A DNA stretch of 5,303 bases, taken from NCBI GenBank assembly GCA_017435025.1, contig JAFSFU010000265.1, positions 1 through 5,303 on the forward strand, read 5' to 3'. The notes under the pieces were generated by a model. It saw only the letters and a program-made list of their open reading frames with translations. It was not told where the DNA came from and made no database searches. A program made the position numbers and the translations under genes. Positions within the stretch are counted from its first letter, which is position 1; every line of letters begins with the position of its first letter. This stretch comes from Lachnospiraceae bacterium. Lineage in GTDB: Bacteria; Bacillota_A; Clostridia; Lachnospirales; Lachnospiraceae. This document shows, one piece after another, positions 3,060 through 5,303 of this stretch.

Positions 3060-5303
3060 CTAACGTGTGAAGTCCTCTTCAATCACTTCCCACGCAGCAT
3101 CTACACTGAAGTAATCACGGATAAACTTCTGGGTCTCCATGCACATTTCTTTACATGCATCCGGATCGTTGTAAAGTTCTACGACCTTCGCTGCGAAATC
3201 TGCCGGCTCATCTGCAACCTTCATGACTCTCTCTGCCTGCGCGATGCCTTCTGCACCGATGGACGTTGTCACGATCGCAGAGCCATTGTAGATGGCCTCA
3301 ACCACCTTGCCCTTTACGCCCGCGCCGTAGCGGAGCGGAACGATCACGATTCGGCTGGTTGCATAGAGTTCAGCCAGCTCCTCTTCGGAAACAAAACCTT
3401 TTACGATAATACCATTGCCCGGTTCTTCCAGAGCTTTGATCTCATCTGTCACCTTGGAACCGACGATATAGAACGGAACCTGGATTTTCTCACGGATCAG
3501 CGGGAAGATTTCTCTTGCAAACCAGAGCACTGCATCTGCATTCGGCGGATGAGCAAAACCTCCGACAAACAGGAGTCCTTCTCTCTTGGCGAAATCCATG
3601 TCGATATTCTCAAGGAATTTCTCATAAACATACGCCGTGATCGCTTTCACGTTGATCTCAGGCTTGATCGCATGGATCGCCTCTTCTTCCACGTAAGACG
3701 GATAATAAGCCACCTCGGATTTCTCCATCAGTGTAAACTCGATGGATTTCCAGTAATCAGAGTCGCGCTTTTTCTGGATATCGCCTGTCAGCTCATACTC
3801 GCGGTACTCACGCAGGAAATGTAAGTCATGACCATAATAAATGATCTTGATGTCCGTATTGTTTTTGATGAAATCGATGTACTTGGTCGCAATGTGCGGA
3901 CGGTTCAGATAAGCAAAATCAATCTCATCTTTATTTTTCATGATCCAGTCCCAGATACCTGCCTGATATTCCGGACCGTAAAGAATCTCCACGCCCATCT
4001 GCTGAAGCACGGTGGAGTACGGTTCTTCATGAAGGAAGTTATCACCCAGGAATTTTACCTGGTAGCCCTTCTGGATGAACATCTTGATATACTGGTATGT
4101 GGTCTTGGAAACGGCGTCTTTATCGAAAGTCGGAACATAGTGATCCACAATGAGGACAACCGGCTTTCTCTGGCTGCGCTCGCGGGCGCGGAACGGGTTC
4201 GGGTTGCCTGTATTCACAGACTGTTTCTTAAATTCGTCTGCCCACTTCTCTTTTAACTTCTTGCTGTTTTCCACCTGATAGCGCTTCAGACCGGTGCCAT
4301 TGACATCCGTACCGTTGGAAACACCTTCAAAATGAATCACCTTGGAAAGCGGCTGATAAACCACGCGTTTTCCTGCCGCACGCACCTGGAATGCCAGATC
4401 GGAATCCTCACAGTACGCCGGTGCAAAGTGGTCGTCAAAACCACCAAGCTGGTTCCAAAGTTCCGTGGAAAGAAGGATCGCAGCACCGGAAATGTAATCA
4501 ACGTCTTTGACGTAGTTGTATTCTGCCTTATCCGGATTATCGAGACGGCCGTAGTTCCAACCGGAACCGTCGCTCCAGATAATACCGCCTGCCTCCTGCA
4601 GTCTGCCATCCGGATAAACCAGTTTGGAACCTACCATACCGATGGTCGGATCAGACTCGATCAGATTTACAAGGGAAGATAACCAGCCCGGAGTTACCTG
4701 AGTGTCATTGTTTAAGAACATGACATACTTACCGCGGGCAGATTTTGCTGCGTTGTTACAGTTGCGCAGGAATCCCTGGTTGGTTTGGTTACGGCAGATC
4801 ACAAGATTTTCTGCATACAGATTCAGCTCCTTCGTTGCATCGGAGGAAACATCATCCGCAATGATCACCTCATAAGTCACATCCGGAGTATTCTGTAAAA
4901 TGGAAACCAGACATGCGTAAGTATAATGAATCTGGTTGTATACCGGAATCACAATGGAAACGGTCGGGTTCTCGTAGTACGGGAATTTCAGTTTTCCGTG
5001 TTCCATGTATCCTTCGCCAATCTTGAAATCTCCTCGGATCAGGTTGCGGCCCTCAGCTGTGAAATACAGCTTTCCGTACTTCGCCGGGCGAAGGATCGTA
5101 TTTTTCACATATGTGAGAACTTTACGTTTTCTTGTGCCCTTCGGTAAAATCTTATTGACAATCTTGTGGCACTTGCGGAGCACTTTCCAGATGATGGATT
5201 CGTGTTTGGCCAGATACTGCAGAGTCTTTGCAATCTCCGCATTCTCACGGCGCAGATCTGCGATGATCACATCCAGGTTTGCCACATGGTTGTTGGTCAA
5301 GCG
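3060..5303 (-). CDS. Two-domain glycosyltransferase, GT2 then GT4 (5' end beyond right edge)
   Basis: At least 746 residues are visible, and the frame is still open at the window edge. The TTG at 5300 has no visible ribosome binding site, so the true start is probably outside. Residue numbers count from that TTG. Residues about 11-60 are a charged helical, possibly coiled-coil, segment with a basic patch. The GT2 (GT-A fold) domain runs from VSIVIPVYNQ (114-123) through ADD (148-150), the DxD-like LNNDT (196-200) and the CEDSD acidic motif (297-301). From about 379 a second domain of GT-B type begins with VVLIVDHYVP. Its GT4-like C-terminal half contains FVGGFAHPPN (578-587), KGFVSEEEL (634-642) and GAGVKGKVVEAI (659-670) with the expected glutamate, Glu668. 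No membrane segment is evident. Such fusions add two successive sugars to cell-surface polysaccharides on the cytoplasmic face. Donor and acceptor sugars cannot be read from the sequence. Probably the last gene of a surface polysaccharide cluster to the right. Confidence 0.92.
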   Translation of the reverse strand, partial: RLTNNHVANLDVIIADLRRENAEIAKTLQYLAKHESIIWKVLRKCHKIVNKILPKGTRKRKVLTYVKNTILRPAKYGKLYFTAEGRNLIRGDFKIGEGYMEHGKLKFPYYENPTVSIVIPVYNQIHYTYACLVSILQNTPDVTYEVIIADDVSSDATKELNLYAENLVICRNQTNQGFLRNCNNAAKSARGKYVMFLNNDTQVTPGWLSSLVNLIESDPTIGMVGSKLVYPDGRLQEAGGIIWSDGSGWNYGRLDNPDKAEYNYVKDVDYISGAAILLSTELWNQLGGFDDHFAPAYCEDSDLAFQVRAAGKRVVYQPLSKVIHFEGVSNGTDVNGTGLKRYQVENSKKLKEKWADEFKKQSVNTGNPNPFRARERSQRKPVVLIVDHYVPTFDKDAVSKTTYQYIKMFIQKGYQVKFLGDNFLHEEPYSTVLQQMGVEILYGPEYQAGIWDWIMKNKDEIDFAYLNRPHIATKYIDFIKNNTDIKIIYYGHDLHFLREYREYELTGDIQKKRDSDYWKSIEFTLMEKSEVAYYPSYVEEEAIHAIKPEINVKAITAYVYEKFLENIDMDFAKREGLLFVGGFAHPPNADAVLWFAREIFPLIREKIQVPFYIVGSKVTDEIKALEEPGNGIIVKGFVSEEELAELYATSRIVIVPLRYGAGVKGKVVEAIYNGSAIVTTSIGAEGIAQAERVMKVADEPADFAAKVVELYNDPDACKEMCMETQKFIRDYFSVDAAWEVIEEDFTR

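Noticed and set aside
3549..5147. Plus-strand frames at 3549-3824, 3828-4256, 4332-4682 and 4926-5147, and a minus frame at 4337-4609
   Set aside because: All overlap the glycosyltransferase, which has continuous conserved motifs. The shadow products look random.

Overview
The window looks like chromosomal DNA of a Gram-positive anaerobe of the Clostridia, most likely a Lachnospiraceae relative. The signs are strong GGAGG ribosome binding sites, low-to-moderate GC, a FeoA-FeoB fusion protein, an HSL-type esterase with the HGGG/GESAGG signature and a fused GT2-GT4 cell-surface glycosyltransferase. The taxonomic call is inference from these features; no search was run.

Layout. (1) Bases 1-965, minus strand: first 321 codons of a fused FeoA-FeoB ferrous iron transporter that runs off the left edge. 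(2) Bases 1028-1525, minus: 5' half of an alpha/beta-hydrolase_3 (HSL-family) esterase. It keeps the oxyanion and nucleophile motifs but lacks the second half with the acid and histidine. Its abnormal 3' end carries a well-formed promoter and a dyad operator that probably drive feoAB. (3) Bases about 1618-1980: a compact two-RNA locus. A plus-strand mRNA encodes a 31-residue membrane peptide behind an elaborate 5' leader. A convergent minus-strand RNA of about 90 nt with its own extended -10 promoter shares a bidirectional terminator with it. This has the architecture of a type I toxin-antitoxin module. (4) Bases 2131-2970, plus: an intact alpha/beta serine hydrolase with its own promoter, a strong RBS and a bidirectional terminator. 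It is bracketed by two imperfect 23-bp direct repeats. (5) Bases 3060-5303, minus: a large two-domain glycosyltransferase (GT2 then GT4) whose 5' end lies beyond the right edge.

The genes do not form one pathway. Iron uptake and surface-polysaccharide synthesis flank a small accessory patch of broken esterase, small-RNA/peptide module and lone hydrolase. The most interesting object is the peptide locus. Its leader contains two identical copies of GGAGGGGATGC, of which only the second serves the peptide. The single CCCCTCC between them can pair with either copy, which implies a translational switch. The extreme 5' part of the transcript is also complementary to a segment just beyond the terminator, so the locus is bounded by long imperfect inverted repeats.
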